Shown here: positions 17,092-24,730 of the stretch, piece after piece
How positions within the stretch are numbered: the first letter of the stretch is position 1
How the letters are laid out: each line of letters starts with the position of its first letter
From: Nitrospirota bacterium
GTDB taxonomy: Bacteria; JACPQY01
DNA: 64,000 nucleotides
Direction of reading: 5' to 3'
NCBI GenBank assembly: GCA_016190245.1
Contig: JACPQY010000031.1
Span: forward strand, 1 to 64,000
The notes under the pieces: generated by a model
The model's input: the letters and a program-made list of their open reading frames with translations, nothing else
What the model was told of the DNA's origin: nothing
Database searches by the model: none
Program-made: the position numbers and the translations under genes

Positions 17092-18015
17092 ATGAAGTTT
17101 ACCTTTGTCATCCCCTGTTACAACGAGGGCGAAGACGTGCGGCTCGCCCTCGAAAGCTCCCTCCTGCAAAACCACCCGGAGAAGGAAGTCATCGTCGTGG
17201 ACGACTCCACGGACGGCACCCGGGCGATCGTGGACTCGTACCGCGAGCGGGGCGTGCGCGTGATCCGGCCGGACGAAAGGCGGGGCTGCTGCGAGGCCCG
17301 CAACATCGGCCTCAAGGCCGCCACGGGTGACGTGGTCGTCTTGTTGAACGCGGACGTTCATCCCCCCCCGAATCTCCTCGCGCATCTGGAACATCACTAT
17401 GCCCAGGGGGCCGACTGGGTTATCCTGCGGTCCCTCGTCTCCAACCAAGACACCCTGGTCGGCCGATTCATCCAAGCTCAGGCGGAGCGCATGTATGCCG
17501 CACAGGGCGATCTCCTGTACTGGTCCGAGGCTTTTTCCTGCCGTCGAGAGGCCGCTCTGGCAGTCGGCGGGATCCCGGACTCCTTTCCCTTGCCGTTCTG
17601 CCGGGATTGGTTTTTCGGGCGCATTCTCGAGGAGCGGGGCTACCGCAAGGTCGTGGATCTCTCCTTCAACGTACCCCACAAGGCCCCGGCAACGCTGAAG
17701 GAGTTTTTCACGCAGAAGACGCGGGACGGGCGTTTCAGCATCCTCTTTTTCCACTTCCTTCGCCGCCGCTCCATGCCGGCCCTGCTGACGCGCAGCTTGG
17801 CGAAGCAAGCGATGATCCTCGCCTTGGGCTTGGCCCTCGTTCCATGGGGCCTGCGGGTCGCTCGCCTGCTGCTCGTGTCGCCCAAACGGTGGGCCGATGG
17901 AATCGGCTTCGCAGGATGCGAAGGCGTGTACCGGCTGGGGTACGCGGTGGGAGAATGGCGAGGGATCGCCAGCCTCCTACACCTCACCCTGGCGCGGCGC
18001 CATGCCTCCCCCTGA
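17092..18015 (+). CDS. Family 2 glycosyltransferase
   Basis: The ATG at 17092 gives MKFTFVIPCYNEGEDVRLAL, the start of a GT-A fold. Further family 2 marks are EVIVVDDSTDGT (first acidic pair), CCEARNIGLKAATGDVVVLLNADVHP (the DxD-like NAD, metal site) and, after about residue 160, FCRDWFFGRILEERGY. The C-terminal third has one or two hydrophobic stretches (ILALGLALVPWGL), suggesting membrane association. The gene is divergent from the Wzt ATPase gene with about 120 bp between them, so this gap probably carries both promoters. Confidence 0.8.
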   Translation: MKFTFVIPCYNEGEDVRLALESSLLQNHPEKEVIVVDDSTDGTRAIVDSYRERGVRVIRPDERRGCCEARNIGLKAATGDVVVLLNADVHPPPNLLAHLEHHYAQGADWVILRSLVSNQDTLVGRFIQAQAERMYAAQGDLLYWSEAFSCRREAALAVGGIPDSFPLPFCRDWFFGRILEERGYRKVVDLSFNVPHKAPATLKEFFTQKTRDGRFSILFFHFLRRRSMPALLTRSLAKQAMILALGLALVPWGLRVARLLLVSPKRWADGIGFAGCEGVYRLGYAVGEWRGIASLLHLTLARRHASP

Positions 18016-18072
18016 TCGCTCCCACTACATTCGCACCTTTTTCGCGGGCTGAATTCGCTCTACCCCACTCCA

Positions 18073-18137
18073 CCTCCCCTTGCAACGGGGAGGAGAGGAA
18101 TTCCCCTCCTCGGTAGGGAGGGTTGAGGGGAGGTCGA
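18073..18137. repeat. GC-rich hairpins in the GT2/GT4 intergenic region
   Basis: A perfect 7-bp stem, CCTCCCC at 18073-18079 with GGGGAGG at 18087-18093, is followed by a second C-rich/G-rich stretch. It lies between convergent genes (18015 and 18271) and could stop transcripts from either side, but there is no clear T-run. The rest of the 255-bp gap shows nothing I recognise. Confidence 0.4.
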
Positions 18138-18270
18138 CACACACGAGCTTGGTGCAACCACGACAGACGTCAGGCGAATCCATCCGAACCAGCCCCACGA
18201 TGCAGCGTTGTCAAACTACCGAGCCCGGCCTGGACTCTTGATCGATCCCGGCACAGGGGGAGTGACGTGC

Positions 18271-19476
18271 CTAATGGGGCGGGAGCCGGGTCGAGAAACC
18301 AATCCGCCCGAGCACGGCCGCCAGGGCGGATCCCAGCGTTGCCAACCCGAACTCCGTGGCCCTCTCGCGGGCACGCCGCCCCATCCGGCCCCGAAGCGGT
18401 GGCGACGCCAGCAAGGTTTCAATCCTGTCCGCGAGGATGTCCGGTCGACGGATGGGCACCACGAAGCCTTCGCGGCCCGAACGAACAACGTCCTCCGCGC
18501 CGCTGTTCGGCGTGGCGACAACAGGCAACCCGAAGGCCATCGCCTCCAGCAACGTGCTGCTGAAACCTTCCTCGATGGACGGGAACAGGTAGACGTCGGC
18601 CTCCCGGTAGAGCCGCCCCATCTCCCCGGGTGGCACGATCCCGACGTGCTCGTAGCAACCGGAGTACTTCCGCAGAAGAGGCCGGAATTCGGGCTCGACC
18701 GGGCCCGCGAGAACCATCCTGACCTGCCCGCTCCTGATCGATCGGACCGCCTCGATGCCGTCATGCACCCCCTTCCGCACGCCGATCGAACCTGCGAAGA
18801 GAACGGTCAACCTCCGGTGCTTGCGGTTCAACCGGCCGATGGCAGGTGGGACCACGATCCGCGGGGGAAAGCAGATCAGCTTGTCCCGCGGCAGACCCCG
18901 CTCCAGGTAGGTGCTCATGGAGAACCGTGAGTTCGCATACACATGGTCCGACTCGGCGTACTCATTCAGTTCCCTGTCAACCGCCCAAGGCGCGACCGAC
19001 GCTCCGGGTAGTCCCACGCGATCACGCTCCTCTTCAAGGATCTGTTTCTGGTGCAGGATGTGGGTAGAGCCGCGGTAGAGAACCGTCTTCATGCCGCGTT
19101 CGTGCGCCGAGCGAATCGTATGGAGAGCAGCCCCGGAACGGGCCACGAGAAGATTCCCTTCGCCGAGTTGGCCGGCCGCCCACCGATCGAAAAGACCCGA
19201 GGCGCAACGCTCCGCGAATAGGACGCGATGGCCGGAGATCCTCTGAGGCGCACGGCCAATCAGGCCGGGCAAGAGAAAACAACGGATCCGATCCTCGGGG
19301 AGTTCCTCGCCATCCTGCCGCAGAGATGGCAACCAGCCGTATTTCAGCCGATGGTAGTCCGTGACAAGCATCTCGAGCCACCCTCGATCCGCAAGCGCTT
19401 GAGCCCACTGAAACAGCTTGAACTTCCCGAGGGTGCTGACCACGACCGAGGGAGTCCCGAGTTTCACAGGCCGCAT
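18271..19476 (-). CDS. Family 4 glycosyltransferase
   Basis: The start is probably the ATG at 19476 (MRPVKLGTPSVVVSTLG), as the 12 codons before it are Arg-rich and unlike the family. The C-terminal GT-B domain is clear: LTVLFAGSIGVRKGVHDGIEAV, VRMVLAGPVEP, HVGIVPPGEMGRLYREADVYLFPSIEEGFSSTLLEAMAFGLPVVATPNSGAEDVV, with the Glu-x7-Glu donor motif (EEGFSSTLLE). The N-terminal domain is about 200 residues, normal for GT4. It is a lone minus-strand gene between the GT2 gene and the VapBC-type module. Substrate is not deducible. Confidence 0.8.
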   Translation of the reverse strand: MRPVKLGTPSVVVSTLGKFKLFQWAQALADRGWLEMLVTDYHRLKYGWLPSLRQDGEELPEDRIRCFLLPGLIGRAPQRISGHRVLFAERCASGLFDRWAAGQLGEGNLLVARSGAALHTIRSAHERGMKTVLYRGSTHILHQKQILEEERDRVGLPGASVAPWAVDRELNEYAESDHVYANSRFSMSTYLERGLPRDKLICFPPRIVVPPAIGRLNRKHRRLTVLFAGSIGVRKGVHDGIEAVRSIRSGQVRMVLAGPVEPEFRPLLRKYSGCYEHVGIVPPGEMGRLYREADVYLFPSIEEGFSSTLLEAMAFGLPVVATPNSGAEDVVRSGREGFVVPIRRPDILADRIETLLASPPLRGRMGRRARERATEFGLATLGSALAAVLGRIGFSTRLPPH

Positions 19477-19622
19477 TCTATCCCGGCCCTCGCGTGCGTG
19501 TCGAAGACCCACCCCCCGAGGGGACCCGCCGTGTCAACGCAGTCGGGCCTTCCCGCGGGGATGAAGCAGGCCCGCGATGTCTCCCGGGAGGTACTGGGGA
19601 GGTGACATCGGGGCTTTACTTA

Positions 19623-19648
19623 GTTCACTTGTTAGTTTACAAGTGAAC
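19623..19648. promoter_or_regulatory. Perfect inverted repeat, likely autoregulatory operator of the VapBC-type operon
   Basis: GTTCACTTG and CAAGTGAAC form 9-bp perfect arms around an 8-bp AT-rich spacer, ending one base before the antitoxin ATG at 19650. TA operators typically overlap the promoter; here the arms reach the start codon, leaving no room for a normal ribosome binding site, so the mRNA may be leaderless. Confidence 0.65.
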
Positions 19649-19649
19649 T

Positions 19650-19895
19650 ATGATCCGCTTGAACATCCACGAGGCCAAGACACACCTCTCGCGCTACCTC
19701 AAACGGCTCGCCAGGGGTGAAACGATCGTGCTGTGCAAGCGCAACATCCCCATTGCCGAAATCAAGCCTCTCCCGAAGCCGCTCAAGAAAAAGCGTCCCA
19801 TGGGGTCGGCCAGAGGGAAAATAGAACTGCTCCCTTCATTCTTTGATGAACTTCCGCAAGAAGAACTTGCCTTGTGGTACGGTGAGGGTTCGTGA
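19650..19895 (+). CDS. Phd/YefM-type antitoxin of a VapBC-like module
   Basis: The 81-residue protein starts MIRLNIHEAKTHLSRYLKRLARGETIVLCKRNIPIAEIKPL, the short antitoxin fold (strand, two helices, strand with xPxAxI) that dimerises and binds the operator. The C-terminal part is proline/lysine-rich then acidic (ELPQEELALWYG), matching a toxin-neutralising tail that covers the PIN active site. The stop overlaps the toxin GTG by 3 bases within GTGA. An inverted repeat directly precedes it. Confidence 0.8.
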   Translation: MIRLNIHEAKTHLSRYLKRLARGETIVLCKRNIPIAEIKPLPKPLKKKRPMGSARGKIELLPSFFDELPQEELALWYGEGS

Positions 19896-20278
19896 GACTT
19901 CTGCTCGACACCTGTTCGTTCGTCTGGCTGATCACAGCCGCGCCGGATCTGTCGCCTGCCGCACGAGACGCCTGCGAAGACCCCGCGAACGACATCTTCC
20001 TGAGTTCTGCTTCAGTCTGGGAGATCGTCACGAAACATGGATCGGGCAAGATACGACTGGCGGATGCTCCGGACAAGATCATCAGCACCGAACGAAAACG
20101 ACTCGGAATCGTGTCGCTGGCCTTGGACGATGAATCCGCCCTGCAAGCCGAGCGCCTCCCCCTCCTCCACAAGGATCCTTTCGACCGCATGCTGATCTGC
20201 CAGGCGATCGTTCACGGCCTGACGATCCTGACGCCCGACGGCCGGATCCGCCAATACCCCGTCCGCACCCTCTGGTAG
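19892..20278 (+). CDS. PIN-domain ribonuclease toxin (VapC-like)
   Basis: Begins with GTG at 19892 overlapping the antitoxin stop. The 128-residue protein has the PIN acidic residues: LLLDTCSFVW (first Asp), SASVWEIVTKHGSG (Glu), DPFDRMLICQAIVHGLTILTPDGRI (paired Asp residues near the C-terminus). PIN toxins cut tRNA or rRNA in a metal-dependent manner; the target here is unknown. The family is the one annotated as type II toxin VapC, COG3744-like in layout. Confidence 0.85.
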   Translation: MRLLLDTCSFVWLITAAPDLSPAARDACEDPANDIFLSSASVWEIVTKHGSGKIRLADAPDKIISTERKRLGIVSLALDDESALQAERLPLLHKDPFDRMLICQAIVHGLTILTPDGRIRQYPVRTLW

Positions 20279-20394
20279 AACCCAGGCAGAAAGCTCTCTT
20301 TCGGATCGCAGAACCAAGTCGGGTTCCCGGATGTGGACGAGAGGTACCCTTTCGTGTACACTATGACCAAATGGGGGGAACACGCAACACGAAC

Positions 20395-20658
20395 ATGGTC
20401 AGCGTCAAGCAGTTGCGACCCTCCCTGCCGCGGATCCTCGCGCGTATTGACAGGAGATTCGAGCGCTTCATCGTCACCCGCCGCGGGCAACCCGTCGCGG
20501 TGATGCTGAGCGTGGACGACTACGAGGCGCTGCTGGAAACGCTCGACATCCTGGCGGACCCCAAGGCCCGGGTGGGAATCCGCCGAGGAGAGGCCGACAT
20601 CCGCCGAGGCAAGACCCACCCATGGAAAGAGATCAAGGCATCGATTGGCCGCGTATAG
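20395..20658 (+). CDS. Phd/YefM-family antitoxin
   Basis: Best start is the ATG at 20395 (MVSVKQLRPSLPRILARI). The pattern FERFIVTRRGQPVAVMLSVDDYEALLETLDIL is characteristic of Phd/YefM antitoxins: a beta hairpin followed by the long helix that leads into the disordered toxin-binding tail (RRGEADIRRGK). It overlaps the toxin gene by 14 bp. A second in-frame ATG at 20371 would add eight residues of low similarity. Confidence 0.8.
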   Translation: MVSVKQLRPSLPRILARIDRRFERFIVTRRGQPVAVMLSVDDYEALLETLDILADPKARVGIRRGEADIRRGKTHPWKEIKASIGRV

Positions 20659-20911
20659 GGTCGAGCTGTCCGGGCAGGCGGAGCGTGTCGTCCGTCGGAT
20701 GGCCCGGCGAGAACCATTGCTCTACCGGCGCGTGGCAGGGGCGCTGGACGACTTGGCACACGATCCGCACGCGGGCAAACCCCTGAAAGGACGACTCGCG
20801 GGCCGGTACTCCCATCGGGTTGGACCCTATCGAATCATCTACGTCCTCCGACGAGCGAAGTTGCTCGTTCTGGTCATCGACATCGGCCATCGGCGTGAGA
20901 TCTACCGATGA
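20645..20911 (+). CDS. RelE/ParE-family toxin
   Basis: From a TTG at 20645 the 88-residue product shows the RelE/ParE fold sequence: YRVELSGQAERVVRRM, then LLYRRVAGALDDLAHDPHAGKPLKGRLAGRYSHRVGPYRIIYVLRRAKLLVLVIDIGHRREIY. The basic residues in GRYSHRVGPYRIIY and the terminal HRREIY are those that act in mRNA cleavage by RelE relatives. It overlaps the antitoxin gene by 14 bp, as is usual for this pair. Confidence 0.85.
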   Translation: MAAYRVELSGQAERVVRRMARREPLLYRRVAGALDDLAHDPHAGKPLKGRLAGRYSHRVGPYRIIYVLRRAKLLVLVIDIGHRREIYR

Positions 20912-20942
20912 GAGAATCCACCCTGGAAAGTTGACGGCCGGC

Positions 20943-21218
20943 ATGTCCGGATCCTCTGCGAAAACTCGAGATGCCTCCGGGGCATCTGCGGCTCACGCCG
21001 AGTGCGAGCCCTCCGCGGCCGAGCGGGAGGAGTGGATCCGGGATTTCGAGGCGGCCGGGCAGTGGTCACTTGACCGGCGGCTCGACAACGCGTTCATCCG
21101 AACCTACAAGCCGGTTTTGGATGACGTTTTCTTCCGCGCGTTCACCTCGGTGGAGGCCTACAGGCGCTGGTGCGAGACGGCCGTGCCCTCCTGGCTCGGA
21201 TATGGCCGAAGCGTTTGA
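20943..21218 (+). CDS. Small hypothetical protein preceding a nucleotidyltransferase fragment
   Basis: The product is 91 residues from the ATG at 20943. After a Ser/Ala-rich start the sequence is charged and helical, ending FFRAFTSVEAYRRWCETAVPSWLGYGRSV. From memory, small proteins ending in a similar RRWCExxxPxWLGYGR pattern stand just before nucleotidyltransferase genes, which would make this the partner of the next frame; I hold that loosely. It overlaps the downstream frame by 17 bp and lies directly behind the RelE-type pair. Confidence 0.45.
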   Translation: MSGSSAKTRDASGASAAHAECEPSAAEREEWIRDFEAAGQWSLDRRLDNAFIRTYKPVLDDVFFRAFTSVEAYRRWCETAVPSWLGYGRSV

Positions 21219-21396
21219 CTCCAGGCGAGTTCGACATCTCGCCGACGCCTTCCGGAAACACGGCGTTCGCTACCTCATCATTGACGACGTCATCCGCAGC
21301 AAGGAAGCCGCGGGCCGGGTGCACGACCGGGAGGTCCTGCCCCGGCTCAAGGCCTTCCGCGACTGGTGGCTCCAGCGCCAAAAGGAAGGCTCGTGA
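21202..21396 (+). pseudogene. Internally deleted nucleotidyltransferase-like gene
   Basis: The 64-residue frame starts VRHLADAFRKHGVRYLI, which matches the first helix and strand of small nucleotidyltransferases (family usually continues with GG and the GS-x-D-x-D site). It then jumps directly to DDVIRSKEAAGRVHDREVLPRLKAF, the family's C-terminal helix. About 80-90 residues with the whole active site are missing, so it cannot be catalytic. The ATG at 21202 overlaps the upstream gene. Confidence 0.5.
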
Positions 21397-21464
21397 GGCC
21401 GATCGGCACGCCCGCCCCACGATCGACCTCCCGACTTCCCGGCTTCCCGACCTCTCGCTGAATC

Positions 21465-23423
21465 ATGTGCGGCATTGCAGGCGTCTGGAACTTCCGGAAG
21501 AAGCCGGTGGACCGCACCCGGTTGCGTCGCATGACCGATTCGCTCTCTCATCGCGGACCGGATGCGGAAGGCTTTCACTTCGACGATCGGCTCGGCATCG
21601 GCCTCGGACACCGCCGACTCTCGATCATTGACCTCACCGAGCAGGCCAATCAACCCATGTGCGATGCAGCGGGGGAACTGTGGATCGTCTTCAACGGAGA
21701 GATCTACAACTACGTCGAACTCCGCGAGGAGCTCGGGGCAAAGGGCCAGGTGTTCCGGACGCAGTCGGACACAGAGGTCATCCTTGCGGCATACCGGGAG
21801 CATGGGATGGATTTCCTGGGCAGGCTGCGCGGCATGTTCGCCATGGCCTTGTTCGACACGCGCCGTCCGAGATTGATCCTCGCCCGCGATCGGATCGGGA
21901 AGAAGCCCTTGTACTTCGCGCGAAGCGGAGATGCGTTTCTTTTCGCCTCCGAACCCAAGGCGATCCTGGCGAGCGGCCTAATCGGGCGCTCCCCCGATTT
22001 CGAGGGCCTGGCCCAGTACCTCACGCTCGGTTTTGCCGCGCCCCCGCGCACGGGGTTCCGGGAAATTCGGAAGCTTCCACCCGCCGGCGTGATGACGATC
22101 GAAGCGAACGGCGAGAGCGGTGTCCACACCTATTGGAGCCTCAACTTCCACGAAAAGGAGCCCCACACGACGGACGAGTGGGAAGAGATCGTCCGCCATG
22201 AGATCCGGGAGGCGGTCCGACTGCGGCTTCGCAGCGACGTGCCGTTGGGGGTGTTCCTCAGCGGCGGCATCGATTCCAGCGCCGTGGCCGCCCTCGCAGC
22301 CGACCAGACGAACCGGTTGCGAACGTTCACCGTGGGATTTCGGGAGACGGAATGGGACGAGAGGCGGTACGCGCGGATCGTGGCCGAGCGCCTGGGCACC
22401 GATCATCACGAACTCGTTGTGGAGCCCAAACCCCTCGAGATCCTACCCGCCGTTCTGAACCACTACGAGGATCCCATCGCAGATGCCTCTGTGATCCCCA
22501 CGCTCTACGTGGCGAAGATCGCCCGCCCCGAGGTGACGGTGGTCTTGAACGGCGATGGGGGCGACGAGATCTTCGGCGGCTACCGCGGCTATCAGGTTTT
22601 TCATGCGGCCCAGTGGCTGAGGCGGGTACCGGGATCGGCCCTGCTCGGGCACCTAGCCCCCCTCGTCCCGGATGCTCCCCGCGGGAGTTTGCCGTCCCGG
22701 GTGAAACGGGTCCTTGAGCTGGCCGGCGACGCCCATCGGATGACGCTGGAGCGATACTCCGCCGGCACCATGCAGCCGGAGGACGCCGCCGCCTTGCTCG
22801 GTCCCGCCTGGCCCGACTCCACCCTGCAGCCCGCATGGGAGATCCTCGAAGCCGCCGCCGATGCCTCGCGCCCGCTGAGGGGCGTGGATCGCCTCCTGCA
22901 TCAGAATCTCACCGTCGGTCTGCCCGGGGGGCTCATGGTCAAGATGGATCGGGCATCCATGGCCCATTCCCTCGAGGCCCGTTCGCCACTTCTGGACCAC
23001 GTGCTGGTCGAGCGCCTGGCCAGGATGCCCCACAACCTCAAGCTTCACGGCCTCACCACCAAGTACGTTCTCAAGCGGGCCCTCCGGGGTCTTGTGCCGG
23101 ACGTGATCCTTCGCCGGAGCAAGATGGGCTTCGGGGTCCCTCTCGGCGCGTGGTTTCGCGGCGAGTTGAGGCCACTCCTCGAACGGCGGCTGGGTGAGGG
23201 GCGCCTGATCGCAGGGGGGGTCTTGGCCCGTGCCCCGGTGTGCGGACTCATTCGCGAACACGTGGAGGGTCGTGCCGATCATTGGCCCAAACTGTGGACG
23301 CTTCTGTTCCTGGAACTCTGGTGGCGGACATGGGTGGAGCAGGAACGGATCGAGACCCTGATGGACCAAGCCCCTGCACCGCATCGGGGAATCGAGGCCA
23401 CCAACCCCTCTGGAAATCCATGA
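21465..23423 (+). CDS. asnB: Asparagine synthetase (glutamine-hydrolysing)
   Basis: The protein begins MCGIAGVWNF, exposing the N-terminal Cys nucleophile of the glutaminase domain after Met removal. Glutaminase marks are LSHRGPDAEGF, GHRRLSIIDL and FNGEIYNYVELR. The synthetase half has the PP-loop FLSGGIDSSAVAAL and, later, VVLNGDGGDEIFGGYRGY. The full length of 652 residues is normal. In glycan clusters AsnB-like enzymes often amidate sugar acids or peptides rather than make asparagine. Its stop overlaps the next start (ATGA at 23420), so it is coupled to the FkbM gene. Confidence 0.85.
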   Translation: MCGIAGVWNFRKKPVDRTRLRRMTDSLSHRGPDAEGFHFDDRLGIGLGHRRLSIIDLTEQANQPMCDAAGELWIVFNGEIYNYVELREELGAKGQVFRTQSDTEVILAAYREHGMDFLGRLRGMFAMALFDTRRPRLILARDRIGKKPLYFARSGDAFLFASEPKAILASGLIGRSPDFEGLAQYLTLGFAAPPRTGFREIRKLPPAGVMTIEANGESGVHTYWSLNFHEKEPHTTDEWEEIVRHEIREAVRLRLRSDVPLGVFLSGGIDSSAVAALAADQTNRLRTFTVGFRETEWDERRYARIVAERLGTDHHELVVEPKPLEILPAVLNHYEDPIADASVIPTLYVAKIARPEVTVVLNGDGGDEIFGGYRGYQVFHAAQWLRRVPGSALLGHLAPLVPDAPRGSLPSRVKRVLELAGDAHRMTLERYSAGTMQPEDAAALLGPAWPDSTLQPAWEILEAAADASRPLRGVDRLLHQNLTVGLPGGLMVKMDRASMAHSLEARSPLLDHVLVERLARMPHNLKLHGLTTKYVLKRALRGLVPDVILRRSKMGFGVPLGAWFRGELRPLLERRLGEGRLIAGGVLARAPVCGLIREHVEGRADHWPKLWTLLFLELWWRTWVEQERIETLMDQAPAPHRGIEATNPSGNP

Positions 23424-24187
23424 CCTCCCGAATGCGCACGCGCCTGGCGATGGCCCTGCGTAGTTTCCTTCCGAACCGGGCCGTCCAAGTCCGCCACCGG
23501 GAAGGGGTCCGGATGTGGATCAACCTTCGGCGGCAACTGGGGCTGGCGGTGCGCGGTGCCCAACGGTACGAGCCGGCCAACGTCGCCCGGCTCCGATCTC
23601 TCGTCGCCCGAGACGCGGTCGTGTACGACGTGGGTGCCCAAGTGGGCTTCTATGCCATGCTCTTCTCGGTCTGGGTGGGTCCGGCCGGGACTGTCTGCGC
23701 CTTCGAGCCGGACCCCGAGAATCTCGACCTCCTGCGCAGGAATGCGAGGTCCGCGCCGGGGGGACCGATCATGACAGTGGATGCGGCGGTAGCAGACACC
23801 TCCGCCGAGACGGATTTCCTCGTCGACTCGGTCACCGGCGCAACCGGCACACTCCGCGTCGGCGGAGTCGAGAATTCGCTGGCCCATCTCTGGGCACGGC
23901 GCCCGCCGGATCGCATCCGGGTCCGCACGATCAGCCTGGACGACTTTGTCTATGCCCGGAGAAATCCTCCGCCGACGCTCGTGAAAATCGACGTGGAAGG
24001 GTGTGACGATCTCGTGGTGGCGGGCATGTCCCGCCTGCTGGACGACATCCGACCCCGCCTCTTCATCGAAGGCCCGCGCCGGCAGGGATCGACCGTGCAA
24101 ACTCTGCAATCGCGGCGATACCGAATCGAGGCGTGCGAGGTGAGCCGGGATGGCTCACCCTATGTCCTGATCGCACACCCCGAGTAG
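23420..24187 (+). CDS. FkbM-family methyltransferase
   Basis: Translated from ATG 23420, overlapping the asnB stop. The protein has the FkbM order: AVVYDVGAQVGFYAMLFSVWVG (SAM loop), VCAFEPDPENLDLL (acidic ribose contact), TISLDDFV, then LVKIDVEGCDDLVVAGMSRLL and RPRLFIEG. FkbM enzymes are O-methyltransferases, mostly acting on sugars or hydroxylated lipids in secretion clusters. About 255 residues, complete. Coupling to asnB suggests the two modify the same glycan precursor. Confidence 0.8.
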   Translation: MTSRMRTRLAMALRSFLPNRAVQVRHREGVRMWINLRRQLGLAVRGAQRYEPANVARLRSLVARDAVVYDVGAQVGFYAMLFSVWVGPAGTVCAFEPDPENLDLLRRNARSAPGGPIMTVDAAVADTSAETDFLVDSVTGATGTLRVGGVENSLAHLWARRPPDRIRVRTISLDDFVYARRNPPPTLVKIDVEGCDDLVVAGMSRLLDDIRPRLFIEGPRRQGSTVQTLQSRRYRIEACEVSRDGSPYVLIAHPE

Positions 24188-24228
24188 GGGCCGTGCATGC
24201 CACAGGGGAAAGGCCGCTACTGGAGAGA

Positions 24229-24411
24229 GGATGGGGGAGAGGTCACGTGGTCTCCGACCACTTGACCGCCGAACCCGCTCGACGGTTCATGGTGGAGCTG
24301 GTCTCCGGCGGCTCGGACCACTGGCCGCGCCTGTGGACCCTCCTGAACCTCGAGCTGTGGTGGCGTTGCTGGGTGGACCAGGAGCCGATCAATGAGGTCG
24401 TGAACTCCTGA
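24229..24411 (+). pseudogene. C-terminal fragment of a second asparagine synthetase
   Basis: Some 60 codons encode SDHLTAEPARRFMVELVSG, then DHWPRLWTLLNLELWWRCWVDQE, which closely parallels the end of the intact asnB (DHWPKLWTLLFLELWWRTWVEQE). The 590 residues before it are missing. With an FkbM gene on each side, the remnant suggests a former tandem asnB-fkbM duplication. The 190 bp that follow hold a short dispersed repeat (ACGATTC units near 24430-24459) and the tRNA promoter. Confidence 0.75.
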
Positions 24412-24536
24412 CCTTGGCCCAGGGTCTTTACGATTCACCACCTACGATTCGCGATTCACTCCGCCCGGTCGGGCGGCGCGCTCGGCGCGGGCGTGTCCCG
24501 CACCCATCCCCACCGGCTGCCTCCCTTCGGGAGCGC

Positions 24537-24566
24537 GTGACAGGCGAAGCCGCCTTCGGCTACAAT
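24537..24566 (+). promoter_or_regulatory. Promoter of the tRNA-Leu gene
   Basis: GTGACA at 24537-24542 and TACAAT at 24561-24566 are separated by 18 bp and lie about 36 bp before the mature 5' end of the tRNA, a typical sigma-70-type layout. Confidence 0.5.
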
Positions 24567-24602
24567 CCCCCCCATTGCACAATCCATCCAAGGATGGGTG
24601 CG

Positions 24603-24683
24603 GGGCGCGTGGCGGAATGGCAGACGCGTACGGCTCAGGACCGTATGGGGCGACCCGTGGAGGTTCAAATCCTCTCGCGCCCA
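24603..24683 (+). tRNA. tRNA-Leu (anticodon CAG)
   Basis: The 81-nt class II tRNA has acceptor arms GGGCGCG (24603) and CGCGCCC (24676-24682) with discriminator A, an anticodon stem TACGG/CCGTA around the loop CTCAGGA (anticodon CAG), a long variable arm with GGGGCGACCCG and a T arm GGAGG-TTCAAAT-CCTCT. The CCA end is not encoded. Confidence 0.9.
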
Positions 24684-24730
24684 GGTCCGAGCATGAGGAA
24701 TCCGCTGCTCGCGGCCCAGTAGGCTGAATC

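Noticed and set aside
24537-24602. Leader peptide or T-box upstream of the tRNA gene
   Set aside because: Only a standard promoter is visible; T-boxes precede synthetase genes, and no T-box core sequence is present.
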